A DNA stretch of 64,000 bases, taken from positions 12,501-76,500 of the forward strand of contig NZ_JAUCBS010000013.1 of assembly GCF_034676705.1 (NCBI RefSeq). Reading direction: 5' to 3'. The notes under the pieces were generated by a model that was not told the DNA's origin, did no database searches, and saw only the letters and a list, made by a program, of their open reading frames with translations. The position numbers and the translations under genes are program-made. Below are positions 1 to 7,998 of this stretch, in pieces. Every line of letters begins with the position of its first letter. The stretch's first letter is position 1. The DNA comes from Gemmobacter sp. (lineage in GTDB: Bacteria; Pseudomonadota; Alphaproteobacteria; Rhodobacterales; Rhodobacteraceae).

Positions 1-731
1 GGGCAAAGATCGTGCGGTCGGTCGCCAGATGGCGCAGCACGATGCGTTCGCCATCGGCGGCAAAGATCACGTCATGCTCGCCCACCACATCGCCGCCCCG
101 GATCGCGGCAAAGCCGATCCGCCCGCGCCCGCGCGCCCCGGTGATGCCATCGCGTCCGCGGTCCGACACCTCGTCCAGCACCACGCCGCGCCCGTCGGCC
201 GCCGCCTGCCCCAGCATCAGCGCGGTGCCCGACGGCGCATCCACCTTCATGCGGTGATGCGCCTCGACCACCTCGATATCCCAGTCGGCATCCAGCGCCG
301 CCGCCACCTTGCGCGTCAGTTGCACCAGCAGGTTCACGCCCAGGCTCATGTTCCCGGCCCGCACGATCACCGCATGGCGCGCCGCCGCCGCGATCCTGGC
401 CAGATGCTCCGCCTCCAGCCCCGTGGTGCCGATCACATGCACGGCCCGCGCCTGCGCGGCCAGCGCCGCGAATTCCACCGTGGCGGCGGGCGCGGTAAAG
501 TCGATCACCGCCTGCGCGCGCGAAAACGCCTCCAGCGCATCATCGGTCACCCGCACGCCCACATCGGCCCCGCCCATGCAGGCGCCCACGTCTCGCCCGA
601 CCCACGCATGGCCCGACCGTTCCACACAAGCCACCAGCCGCGCGGCGCCGCTGGCCAGCACCGTTCGGATCAGCATCTGCCCCATCCGGCCCGAGGCCCC
701 AGTGATCACGATCCCCGGCAAGTCAGCCATA
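1..731 (-). CDS. dapB: 4-hydroxy-tetrahydrodipicolinate reductase DapB (C-terminus beyond window)
   Basis: DapB reduces hydroxy-tetrahydrodipicolinate with NAD(P)H in the diaminopimelate/lysine pathway in the cytoplasm. Translating the minus strand from the ATG at 731-729 gives an N-terminal Rossmann motif (VITGASGRMGQ, residues 8-18), the VIGTTGL segment, NMSLGVN, and the catalytic EAHHRMKVDAPSGTAL stretch. The first His and the Lys of the HHRxK motif are kept, while the usual last His is Met. About 243 codons are visible and the family has about 270, so roughly the last 25 residues lie left of the window. It diverges from rbfA. The 5' side carries a copy of the dispersed hairpin/TATTT element, about 13 bases before the start codon. 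Confidence 0.93.
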
Positions 732-743
732 GCGCGCCCCGTC

Positions 744-812
744 CTTTGCCTTTTAAAAAGTACCCTCGGGGGCGCCGGTTGGTGCGCCATTGGTTCAAGA
801 ACCAACCGGCGC
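744..812 (-). repeat. Dispersed hairpin/TATTT element, copy A
   Basis: Read on the minus strand, an inverted repeat (11 bp arms at 774-784 and 802-812, with inner arms TTGGTT/AACCAA at 791-796 and 801-806) precedes CCCCCGAGGGTACTTTTT and AAAAGGCAAAGG. It lies between the divergent dapB and rbfA genes. It is the most divergent copy (TACTTTTT in place of TATTTG) and the only one with a T-run like that of an intrinsic terminator. Confidence 0.5.
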
Positions 813-927
813 GGGGCAGACGGCCCCTGGGGCCAGCCACCAGGCTCCACCGCCTCCATACCGCAGGCGAATCGCCGTTGCAAAGCCCCCCGTTGCGGGA
901 AAGCCCGGAAACGCCTATCTGAGAGCG

Positions 928-1347
928 ATGGCACAGAACCGCTTTTCCACGGGCCCCGGCCCCTCGCAACGTCAGCTTCGCGTCGGCGAACTCATCCGCC
1001 GCACGCTGTCCGACGTGCTGAACCGGGCCGATGTCCACGACCCCGACCTCAACCGTATGTCGATCACGGTCGGAGAGGTCGCGGTTTCCCCCGATCTCAA
1101 GATCGCCACCTGTTACGTGATGCCGCTGGGCGGTGGCGATCCGCAGGGCGCCATCACCGCGCTGGCCCGCAACAAGGGCGAGCTGCGCCACCTTGTCGGC
1201 AAGGCGCTGACCCTGAAGTTCGCCCCCGACCTGCGGTTCCGGCTGGACGAAACCTTTGACCGGCTGGACGAAACCCGCCGCCTGTTTTCCGACGAACGGG
1301 TGCAGCGCGACATTTCCGGGACCGATGACGAAGACGATGATCGCTAA
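928..1347 (+). CDS. rbfA: Ribosome-binding factor A
   Basis: RbfA is a cold-shock maturation factor that binds the 30S subunit near the 5' end of 16S rRNA. The 139-residue product starts MAQNRFSTG, has the family opening QLRVGELIRRTLSDVL, the central VSPDLKIATCYVMPLGG strand and the FRLDETFDR segment near the C-terminus. Its length fits the family, with an acidic tail. An upstream in-frame start at 790 would add a Pro-rich extension unlike any RbfA, so 928 is preferred. The next gene starts inside its last codons (overlap about 23 nt), which suggests translational coupling. Confidence 0.92.
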   Translation: MAQNRFSTGPGPSQRQLRVGELIRRTLSDVLNRADVHDPDLNRMSITVGEVAVSPDLKIATCYVMPLGGGDPQGAITALARNKGELRHLVGKALTLKFAPDLRFRLDETFDRLDETRRLFSDERVQRDISGTDDEDDDR

Positions 1348-2059
1348 GGCGATTCTCGCGCTGCTGGCCATGGCCGCCCCGGCCCTTGCCGACCCCTGCC
1401 GGACCACCACCTTCGAAGGCACCCCCTACGCTGTCTGCGAGGCGCAGGCAGGCCAGGACTTGCGCCTGTTCCTGTCGGCGCCCGACGGCAGCCTGCTGGG
1501 CAGCTTCCAGCGCATCGACGATGCGCTGGCACCGCGGCGGCTGGCCTTTGCCATGAACGCCGGCATGTATCATGCCGACCGCAGCCCGGTCGGGCTGTAT
1601 GTGGAAAACGGGCGCGAATCTGCCGGGCTGGTCACCGCGGCGGGGCCGGGGAACTTCGGCATGCGGCCGAACGGGGTGTTCTGCATCCGCCCCGACGGCA
1701 GCTTTGCCATCACCGAATCGCGGGCCTTTGCCGATGCGCGGCCCGACTGCCGCTTTGCCACGCAATCCGGCCCCATGCTGCTGATCGGTGGCGATCTGCA
1801 CCCGCGTTTCCTGCCCGATTCGCCCTCGCGCTATACCCGCAACGGGGTGGGCATCAGCCCCGATGGCCAGCGCGCGCTGTTCGTCATCTCGGGCGGGCGC
1901 GTCAACTTTCACGAATTCGCGCGGTTCTTCCGCGATGGCCTCGGCCTGCGCGATGCGCTGTATTTCGATGGCAACATCTCGCGGCTGTACGCCCCGGGGC
2001 TGGGGCGCAACGATTTCGGCTTTCCGATGGGGCCGGTGGTCGGGCTGGTGGCGGACTGA
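1325..2059 (+). CDS. Exported phosphodiester glycosidase family protein (DUF2233/NAGPA-like)
   Basis: The 244-residue product has a short Sec signal (MIAKAILALLAMAAPALA) followed by a domain resembling the NAGPA/DUF2233 fold: AMNAGMYHADRSPVGLYV, a QSGPMLL segment, GVGISPDGQRALFVIS, and VNFHEFARFF. Members hydrolyse phosphodiester-linked sugars; the substrate here is unknown. It probably acts in the periplasm. The ATG at 1325 lies inside rbfA; a second ATG at 1337 would remove only four residues. It is convergent with the CAP lipoprotein, separated by six bases. Confidence 0.8.
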   Translation: MTKTMIAKAILALLAMAAPALADPCRTTTFEGTPYAVCEAQAGQDLRLFLSAPDGSLLGSFQRIDDALAPRRLAFAMNAGMYHADRSPVGLYVENGRESAGLVTAAGPGNFGMRPNGVFCIRPDGSFAITESRAFADARPDCRFATQSGPMLLIGGDLHPRFLPDSPSRYTRNGVGISPDGQRALFVISGGRVNFHEFARFFRDGLGLRDALYFDGNISRLYAPGLGRNDFGFPMGPVVGLVAD

Positions 2060-2065
2060 CGGGCC

Positions 2066-2584
2066 TTAGCTGCCCGTCAGCATCGTCCACCAGATCTTGC
2101 CGTTCTTTTCCTGGAACAGCGAAAAGCCCATGTTGCGCGCCTCGGGGTTCAGAAGGATGGCGCGTGTGTCGGGATCTTCCATCCAGGCGGCCAGGGTTTC
2201 CAGCTCGGTTTCGTAGGTTTCCGAAATCAGCTCGCCCTGCACGGTGCCGATGTAGCCCACGCGCTGCGCCCGCTGGATGGGCGACGACCCGTCGGATCCG
2301 AAATGCCAGGGCCGGTTCTGCACCGACATGTCGCGCGCATGGGTGGATGCGGCGGCGTTCAGTTCCGCGTTCAGCTGCAACGGCCCCTGCCCGCGCGATT
2401 GCCGGATCGCATTCACCGCATCGGTCATGCGCAGCTGGATGCGGCCCAGGTCGCCTTCGCGAATCTTGTAGACCTGCGGCAGCGGCTTGCCGTCGGGGCC
2501 CAGTTGCCCGCCCGTCATCCCGCCCGCGCAGGCCGCCAGGAACAGGGTCGACCCCAGCGCAAGCAGCACTTCTCTACGCACCAT
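2066..2584 (-). CDS. CAP-domain (SCP/PR1-like) lipoprotein
   Basis: The 172-residue protein begins with a lipoprotein signal; the lipobox FLAAC places the lipidated Cys at residue 19. The rest is a CAP domain: LQLNAELNAAASTHARDM, then NRPWHFGSDGSSPIQRAQRVGY, GELISETYETELETLAAWM, and the closing NPEARNMGFSLF with W-T near the end. CAP proteins outside eukaryotes are poorly understood; some bind lipids or peptidoglycan. A lipid-anchored envelope role is inferred. It diverges from the L,D-transpeptidase at 2817 across a 232-base gap in which I see no clear promoter. Confidence 0.82.
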   Translation of the reverse strand: MVRREVLLALGSTLFLAACAGGMTGGQLGPDGKPLPQVYKIREGDLGRIQLRMTDAVNAIRQSRGQGPLQLNAELNAAASTHARDMSVQNRPWHFGSDGSSPIQRAQRVGYIGTVQGELISETYETELETLAAWMEDPDTRAILLNPEARNMGFSLFQEKNGKIWWTMLTGS

Positions 2585-2816
2585 AGGAAACCCACCTTGT
2601 CTTCATGGCATTTCGGGCCGGCATACAGGATCCTTTCTGCGGGGGCAAATCCCCGGGATGACGCCTGCGTGATCGGTCCGGTTCCCGGCCGAACACTGCC
2701 GATCCGGCAGGCAGGGCACGGGGGTTTGAATTGCGCCGGGGCGCCTGGGGGCGTAAGACGACCCGATAACACAGCCCTGAACCCACCCCGAGCAGACCGA
2801 CCGGAAGGACCGCCGC

Positions 2817-3422
2817 ATGTCGCGCGACACCCTGAACCGCATGAACCGCCGCCTTTTCCTTGGCACCGCCGCCGTGGCCGCCACTGGCCTTGCCATGCCC
2901 GCCCTTGCCCAGACCACCGGCACGACCGAGATGGAATCGGCCGCCGGCAGCGCCGTGCGCCGCAACATCTCCAGCTTCCGCACGTTGCAGTGGCAGCCCT
3001 ATTTCGACAACCTCAAGAACGGCGCCGTTCTGGTGGATCTCACCTCGCGCGCGCTGCATTACTGGTCCGAGGATCAGTCGATCTACCGCCTTTACCCCAC
3101 CTCGGTCCCGCTGTCCGAGGATCTGACCCGCCGCGGCCGCACCTCGGTGGTGCAAAAGGTGGAAAACCCGCCATGGCGCCCCACCCCGTCCATGAAGGAA
3201 CGCAATCCCGAATGGCCCGACGTGGTGCCGGGTGGTTCGCCCGATAACCCGCTGGGCGTGCGGGCGCTGTATCTGTCCTGGACCTACTACCGCATCCACG
3301 GCACCCACGACACGCGCAAGATCGGGCGCCGATCATCCAACGGGTGCGTCGGCCTGTATAACGAACATATCCTGGAACTTTACGGCATGGCCAAGATCGG
3401 CACGCAGGTGTTGCTGATTTGA
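2817..3422 (+). CDS. L,D-transpeptidase, YkuD family, with probable Tat signal
   Basis: L,D-transpeptidases make 3-3 cross-links in peptidoglycan or attach proteins to it. The 201-residue product has a twin-arginine leader (NRRLFLG followed by an Ala-rich stretch and an AxA-type site near residue 31). The catalytic region carries H161-GTHD and SSNGCVGL with the nucleophile Cys at residue 177, matching the YkuD pattern HxxxxxxxSxGCxR/G. Other short YkuD proteins of this order share the form. A perfect 7-bp inverted repeat with a 3-base loop (3430-3446) follows the stop codon but has no T-run. Confidence 0.87.
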   Translation: MSRDTLNRMNRRLFLGTAAVAATGLAMPALAQTTGTTEMESAAGSAVRRNISSFRTLQWQPYFDNLKNGAVLVDLTSRALHYWSEDQSIYRLYPTSVPLSEDLTRRGRTSVVQKVENPPWRPTPSMKERNPEWPDVVPGGSPDNPLGVRALYLSWTYYRIHGTHDTRKIGRRSSNGCVGLYNEHILELYGMAKIGTQVLLI

Positions 3423-3517
3423 CAACGTTGCCTGTTTGCAACAGGCCATCTGCTTTCCCCCGTTGCGTTTTCTGGGCGCCGGTGATTAGGAATGAATTAC
3501 GAGGCATCATGTTCGCG

Positions 3518-3549
3518 CCCGCTGCTGCCCTCAATCATCTGGCAGCGGG
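3518..3549 (+). promoter_or_regulatory. Stem-loop in the leader of the 58-residue peptide gene
   Basis: An 8-bp perfect inverted repeat, CCCGCTGC (3518-3525) and GCAGCGGG (3542-3549), ends about five bases before the strong CTGGAGG ribosome-binding site (3554-3560) of the gene at 3567. A structure here could stabilise the mRNA 5' end or control ribosome access. No experimental support exists in the sequence alone. Confidence 0.5.
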
Positions 3550-3566
3550 TTTATCTGGAGGTTACT

Positions 3567-3743
3567 ATGAAGAAAATCGCTCTCGCTGCTGCCCTGTCGC
3601 TGGCTGCTTCGACCGCTTTCGCTGGCGGCCCGGCTGCCCCGATCGTCGAGCCGCCGGTCGTCGCCGCCAAGACTTCGTCGTCGTCGGGCGTTCTGATCCC
3701 GCTGCTGCTGCTGGTCATCATCGCTGCTGCCGCTGCGAAGTGA
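3567..3743 (+). CDS. Small exported/membrane peptide with FAGGPAAP motif
   Basis: This 58-residue product has a classic Sec signal (MKKIALAAALSLAASTAFA), then GGPAAPIVEPPVV, a short Ser run, and a C-terminal hydrophobic segment (LIPLLLLVIIAAAAA) ending in Lys. It may be a single-pass membrane peptide after signal cleavage. A consensus Shine-Dalgarno (GGAGG, 6 bases from ATG), a leader stem-loop and a strong terminator make it look like a self-contained, well-expressed gene. The signal and the FAGGPxA junction resemble those of the YjbE-like protein at 39688. No enzyme motif is present and the function is unknown. Confidence 0.75.
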   Translation: MKKIALAAALSLAASTAFAGGPAAPIVEPPVVAAKTSSSSGVLIPLLLLVIIAAAAAK

Positions 3744-3765
3744 TCTGACGCAAGTCAAACGAAAA

Positions 3766-3793
3766 GGGCGTCCCTTGCCGGGCGCCCTTTTTG
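3766..3793 (+). terminator. Rho-independent terminator, probably bidirectional
   Basis: A stem GGGCG-T-CCC (3766-3774) pairs with GGGCGCCC (3780-3787) around a five-base loop and is followed by TTTTTG. On the minus strand the same stem is followed by TTTTC, so it could also serve ferrochelatase, which ends at 3842 on the other strand. Confidence 0.82.
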
Positions 3794-3841
3794 TTTGCGC
3801 CTGCCCCGCAGCCGGTGCCACGGGGCCGATGGCCGGGTCGG

Positions 3842-4873
3842 TCAGACCCAGCCTGCCAGATTGTCCTGAATCACCGCGACCAGCGCGGCGATATGATCCT
3901 CGCCATCGTTCAGGCAGGGGATATAGGTAAAGCTTTCGCCCCCGGCGTGAACGAAAGCCTCCCGGATCTCGCCCTGGATCTCTTCCAGCGTCTCGATACA
4001 GTCGGCCGAGAACGCCGGCGCGATCACCGCGATATGTTTCTTCCCTTGTCGCGCCAGTTCGGCCACATGTTCGACCGTATAGGGCCGCAGCCATTCTTCG
4101 CGCCCGAACACCGACTGGAAGGTCGTGTCGATGCTGCCCTTCTCCCATCCCAGCCGTTCCCGCAACAGGCGCGAGGTTTTCTGGCATTTGCAATGGTAGG
4201 GGTCGCCTTCCATCAGATAGCGTTTCGGCATGCCGTGATAGCTGGCCACCAGCACATCGGGCCGCCGCTCCAGCCCGGCGTAGGCGCGTTCCACCGACCG
4301 GGCCAGCGCCTCGACATAGGCGGGATGGGCGAAATATTCCGGCACCGTCCGGGCCGCCGGCTGTGCCTTTTCCAGCATCAGCGCGCGAAAGAACTGGTCA
4401 TTCGCCGTCGCCGTGGTCGCCCCGGCGTATTGCGGATAGAGCGGGAAGAACACGATCCGGTCGCAGCCCGCCGCCACCATCTCGCGCACCTTCGCGGTGG
4501 TCGAGGGGTTGCCGTAGCGCATGCAGAAATCGACCATCACCGAATCGCCATGCAGCGCGGCCAGCGATTCGGCGATCTTCGCCGTCTGTGCCTTGGTAAT
4601 GGTCATCAGCGGGCTTTCGCCCTTGTCGTGGTTCCAGATCAGCTTGTAGTTCGCGCCGCTGGTGAACGGCCGCTTGCTCAGGATCACCAGTTGCAACAGC
4701 GGCTGCCACTTCCACGCCGGAAAGTCGATCACCCGCTTGTCCGACAGGAACTCGCTCAGATAGCGCCGCATCGACCAGTAGTCGTAGTTGTCGGGCGTCC
4801 CCAGATTGGCCAGCAGAACCCCGATCTTGCGGGGCGGCACGCGGGGGTGGTTGGCGGGCAGCGCGTCGGTCAT
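3842..4873 (-). CDS. hemH: Ferrochelatase
   Basis: HemH inserts ferrous iron into protoporphyrin IX, the last step of protoheme synthesis. The 343-residue protein has the N-terminal KIGVLLANLGTPD, the porphyrin-site SYHGMPKRY with the conserved His, the FQSVFGREEWLRPYT segment, and the metal-site AFSADCIETLEEI. The PYHCKC stretch holds two Cys. Its length is typical of a bacterial ferrochelatase. It ends facing the terminator at 3766-3793. Other heme genes in the window are hemD, hemY and ctaA, but hemH is not in an operon with them. Confidence 0.95.
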   Translation of the reverse strand: MTDALPANHPRVPPRKIGVLLANLGTPDNYDYWSMRRYLSEFLSDKRVIDFPAWKWQPLLQLVILSKRPFTSGANYKLIWNHDKGESPLMTITKAQTAKIAESLAALHGDSVMVDFCMRYGNPSTTAKVREMVAAGCDRIVFFPLYPQYAGATTATANDQFFRALMLEKAQPAARTVPEYFAHPAYVEALARSVERAYAGLERRPDVLVASYHGMPKRYLMEGDPYHCKCQKTSRLLRERLGWEKGSIDTTFQSVFGREEWLRPYTVEHVAELARQGKKHIAVIAPAFSADCIETLEEIQGEIREAFVHAGGESFTYIPCLNDGEDHIAALVAVIQDNLAGWV

Positions 4874-4935
4874 CGGGGCTCCTCTGGCATCCGGGCTGGA
4901 CGTGTTCCAGATAAGCGCATTTGCGGCAGGGTCAA

Positions 4936-5760
4936 TCAGCCGCGCTGCGGCAGAACGCCCTCGTCCACGTTCAGCGCATCGGCCAGCCGCTGCGCCGCCG
5001 ATCCGGGGCGCAAGGGCTTTTGCTGGCTGTCATGTGGCTTCCATCCGGTCAGGAACACCAGTTCGAACGTTGCACGGATGCGCCCGCCGGCGTCGGGGTA
5101 GTGGTCGGCATACAGCGCCGCCGCCCGCGCCATCACCCCCCGTGCGGTGAACCGGCGCAACCGGCCATGCAGCGCGTTGCCCTCGCCCATCGCGCGCAGT
5201 TCGTGCATCAGATGCAGCGCGTCGCGGTAGCTGGCCTTCTGCACCAGGCTGTCCGCCACCGGCAGCGCCAGCCCCGCCCGTTGCAACAGCGCGCCCAGAT
5301 CGCGGATTTCCCCCATCGGCAGCACGCGGGGCGACAGGCCGCCGGTCAGCGCCGCCTCGGCCTCGGCCAGCACGGCGCGCAATTCGGCCAGCGTCTGGCC
5401 CCCGAACAGCGCCGCGATGAACAGCCCGTCCGGCCGCAGCGCCCGCGCGCATTGAATGATCTGGCCGACCGGATCATTCGCCCAGTGCAGCGCCAGCGCA
5501 TGAACGACCAGATCCTGCGATCCGGGCGCCAGATCCAGCACCTCGCCCTCGGCCACCATGCGCGCGCCGGGCAGGCGCGGCTGCCAGACCTGCGGAAAAG
5601 CCGTCACCACGGCCATGTCCGTAAACGTCCTGTTAACCTCGACCAGGCGATCCTGCACCTCGTCGGCGACCAGATCGTGCAGGAACAGTTCCGGCGCGCG
5701 GGTCGCACGCTGGCGGTTGCGGGCAAGGGCGGCGGGGTCGGTCAACTGGGGCGCGGACAT
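4936..5760 (-). CDS. SAM-dependent methyltransferase, BioC/NDUFAF5-like
   Basis: The 274-residue product resembles the alphaproteobacterial relatives of NDUFAF5 and BioC. It opens with an ARNRQRATRAPELFLHDLVADEVQDRL helix region (shown in part elsewhere as RNRQRA...FLHDLV), then DLVVHALALHWANDPVGQI, ARALRPDGLFIAALFGG and a C-terminal FLTGWKPH segment. The glycine-rich SAM motif I (E/DxGxGxG) is not evident, which is unusual for an active enzyme, so the activity may be changed or lost. NDUFAF5 itself is an Arg hydroxylase of a complex I subunit. Start chosen at MSAPQL; four residues more are possible. It diverges from comF with 23 bases between. Confidence 0.7.
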   Translation of the reverse strand: MSAPQLTDPAALARNRQRATRAPELFLHDLVADEVQDRLVEVNRTFTDMAVVTAFPQVWQPRLPGARMVAEGEVLDLAPGSQDLVVHALALHWANDPVGQIIQCARALRPDGLFIAALFGGQTLAELRAVLAEAEAALTGGLSPRVLPMGEIRDLGALLQRAGLALPVADSLVQKASYRDALHLMHELRAMGEGNALHGRLRRFTARGVMARAAALYADHYPDAGGRIRATFELVFLTGWKPHDSQQKPLRPGSAAQRLADALNVDEGVLPQRG

Positions 5761-5783
5761 GCGCCGGACCATAGGGGGACGGA

Positions 5784-6512
5784 ATGCGAATGCAAGCCCT
5801 GGTGCAGGCGATCTATCCGCCGCAATGCCTGTGCTGCGATGCGGTCGTGGATCAGGATTTTGCCCTGTGCGGCCCCTGCTGGCGCGATACGCCCTTTGTC
5901 GCCGGGCTGGCCTGCGACCGTTGCGGCCTGCCCCTTGTGGGGGAGGAGGCGACGGGCGCCCGCATCCTGTGCGACGATTGTCTGCGGCTGGCTCGCCCCT
6001 GGGATCGTGGCCGGGCGGTGGCCACCTATGGCGGCAATGCCCGGCGCATGGTGCTGCAACTCAAGCATGCCGACCGGCTGGATCTTGCCCGCCCCCTCGG
6101 CGACTGGATGGCCCGTGCAGCGGCCGACATTCTGGAACCCGGCATGATCATCGCCCCGGTGCCGCTGCACTGGCTGCGCCTGCTGCGCCGGCGCACCAAC
6201 CAGTCGGCCCTGCTGTCCGCCCGCATCGCGCGCAGCACCGGGCTGGACCATATCCCCGACCTGCTGGTCCGCATCCGCCATACCCCCAGCCAGGAAGGGC
6301 GGGGGCGCGACGCCCGCTTCCGCAACCTCTCGGCCGCGCTGCGCGCGCACCCCCGCCGCATCGCCCAGGCGCAGGGGCGCCATGTCCTGCTGGTGGACGA
6401 TGTGATGACCTCGGGCGCCACCCTGGCCGCCGGGGCCGATGCGCTGCTGGCGGCCGGGGTGGCGCAGGTTTCCGTGCTGGTCCTGGCCCGGGTCGCCCAT
6501 CCGGGCGGCTAG
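5784..6512 (+). CDS. comF: ComF family phosphoribosyltransferase-like protein
   Basis: The 242-residue protein has the ComF layout: an N-terminal pair of zinc-binding knuckles (CLCCDAVV, CGPCW, CDRCG, CDDC between residues 15 and 65) and a C-terminal phosphoribosyltransferase domain with the PRPP loop HVLLVDDVMTSGATL near residue 205. ComF is needed for DNA uptake in competent bacteria, though many non-competent alphaproteobacteria keep it. The true role is unproven. Its stop codon shares a CTAG with the stop of the opposing gene at 6509. Confidence 0.88.
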   Translation: MRMQALVQAIYPPQCLCCDAVVDQDFALCGPCWRDTPFVAGLACDRCGLPLVGEEATGARILCDDCLRLARPWDRGRAVATYGGNARRMVLQLKHADRLDLARPLGDWMARAAADILEPGMIIAPVPLHWLRLLRRRTNQSALLSARIARSTGLDHIPDLLVRIRHTPSQEGRGRDARFRNLSAALRAHPRRIAQAQGRHVLLVDDVMTSGATLAAGADALLAAGVAQVSVLVLARVAHPGG

Positions 6513-6862
6513 AACTGCGGCTTGACCGCGTGTTTGGCCCGAATCGCGTCGATCACCTCGGGCCGGTCAATCCGCGCCAGCTCTGCCCGGCCCTCGGCCA
6601 GCATGTCGAACCCATGCGCGCTGCACAGGGCGGCCAGCGTCATCATCGCGCCGCCGATCTCTTGCCCCGGCGCGCCCGGTTCCCGATCAAAGACGTACTC
6701 CGCGATCTGGTCCACCATGGCCCGCGATGCCCCCAGCGATTGGGCAAGCTCCAGCCCCTCCTCCAGAAACCGCCGCATCCGTTCGGCCGGATCTGCCGCG
6801 ACCTCGGGCCCGAAACACGCCACCACCCACCGCTGCGCTGCCGCCTGAAATGCCTCGTCCAT
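6509..6862 (-). CDS. Small all-alpha protein, possibly MazG-like NTP pyrophosphohydrolase
   Basis: The 117-residue product reads as mostly helical. It contains RRFLEEGLELAQSLG, which resembles the ExxEL helix of MazG/HisE-type NTP pyrophosphohydrolases, and a downstream region with DREPGAPGQEIGGAMMTLAAL where a second acidic helix would lie. The family would hydrolyse nucleoside triphosphates with magnesium, but the full ExxE-12-28-ExxD pattern is not clearly complete, so the name is tentative. The ATG at 6862 gives a compact protein; longer in-frame extensions are poor in sense. It converges on comF with overlapping stop codons. Confidence 0.6.
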   Translation of the reverse strand: MDEAFQAAAQRWVVACFGPEVAADPAERMRRFLEEGLELAQSLGASRAMVDQIAEYVFDREPGAPGQEIGGAMMTLAALCSAHGFDMLAEGRAELARIDRPEVIDAIRAKHAVKPQF

Positions 6863-6996
6863 CGCCTGCCCCCTGCCGTGCCGCCCCCCCCCTCGTGCCC
6901 GGCAGATGCCGCCAAGGCAATGGGCCGCCGTTGACTTGACCCCCGGATTGCCCGTAACCTGCATATGAGCATCAAACGCGCATTTGCAGGTTTCCC

Positions 6997-7998
6997 ATGG
7001 CCGCCCCCGCCACCGATACCTCCCGCCAGCGGCTTCCCTCGGACGATCAGCGCGATCATCTGCTGGTGCAGGTGGCCAAGATGTATTTCCAGCTGGACCG
7101 CACGCAGGCCGACATTGCCCAAGCGCTTGGCCTGACGCGCTGGCAGGTCGGCCGCCTGCTGTCCGAGGCGCGGGAAACCGGCATCGTCCGTATCGAGATT
7201 GCGCCACGCGCCAACCGCATCGCCGCGCTGGAGGCGGCCTTGCAGCGGCACTGGCGGCTGCGCGATGCGGTGGTGGTGCCATCGGACGGCGATTCGGCGC
7301 TGGATGCTGGGGCCGTGGCACAGGCGGCGGCAACCTGGCTGGCGGGGCTGGCCGACAAGCCGCCGCTGATCGGCGTGTCCTGGGGCCGCACCATGGCCGC
7401 CGTCGCCCGCGCGCTGCCTGCGGGCTGGAACCCCGATGCGCATGTCGTGCTGGTGAACGGCGCCACCGCGCTGCGCCTGACCTCTCCGGGGATCGGCACG
7501 GTGGCGGAATCCTTTGCGCAATCGGCCGGCGGCACCGCCACCCTGCTGCCCGCCCCCGCCATCCTGGGCCGCGCCGAAACCCGCGCCGCGCTGGAAGCCG
7601 ATCCGGTGATCGCCGCCGCGCTGGCCCTGGCGCGCAAGGCGCCGCTGGTGATCTTCGGCATGGGCGCGATGGAGGACAGCGCGCTGGCCGCCTCGGGCTT
7701 TCTGTCCGAAACCGACATCGCAGAGCTGCGCCGGCAGGGCGCCGTCGGCGATATTCTGGGCCGGTTCCTGACCGCCCGGGGCGCCATCGTGGACCCTGCG
7801 CTTGATGCCCGCACGCTGGGCCTGCGCCCCGATACGCTGGCGATGCGGCGCCATGCCGTGGGCGTCGTGTCCGGTCCCGCCAAGCAGGCCATCGCGCTGG
7901 CCGCCCTGCGCGCCCGGTTGCTGAACGTCCTTGTCACCGATGAACAGACCGCCCGCCACCTTCTGGCCCCCAACCCCGAGCAGCCCCATGCAGAGTGA
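6997..7998 (+). CDS. SorC/DeoR-like sugar-binding transcriptional regulator
   Basis: The 333-residue protein has an N-terminal helix-turn-helix (AKMYFQLDRTQADIAQ followed by LGLTRWQVGRLL, residues 28-56) and a C-terminal sugar-phosphate binding domain of the SorC type: IGVSWGRTMAAVARAL, HVVLVNGA, VIFGMGAM, and GAVGDILGRF. The next two genes are deoC and an aldehyde dehydrogenase, and the coding region overlaps deoC by 11 bases. I infer control of that deoxyribose-phosphate operon with deoxyribose-5-phosphate or a related sugar phosphate as effector. It is the first gene of the unit, so autoregulation is likely. Confidence 0.87.
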   Translation: MAAPATDTSRQRLPSDDQRDHLLVQVAKMYFQLDRTQADIAQALGLTRWQVGRLLSEARETGIVRIEIAPRANRIAALEAALQRHWRLRDAVVVPSDGDSALDAGAVAQAAATWLAGLADKPPLIGVSWGRTMAAVARALPAGWNPDAHVVLVNGATALRLTSPGIGTVAESFAQSAGGTATLLPAPAILGRAETRAALEADPVIAAALALARKAPLVIFGMGAMEDSALAASGFLSETDIAELRRQGAVGDILGRFLTARGAIVDPALDARTLGLRPDTLAMRRHAVGVVSGPAKQAIALAALRARLLNVLVTDEQTARHLLAPNPEQPHAE

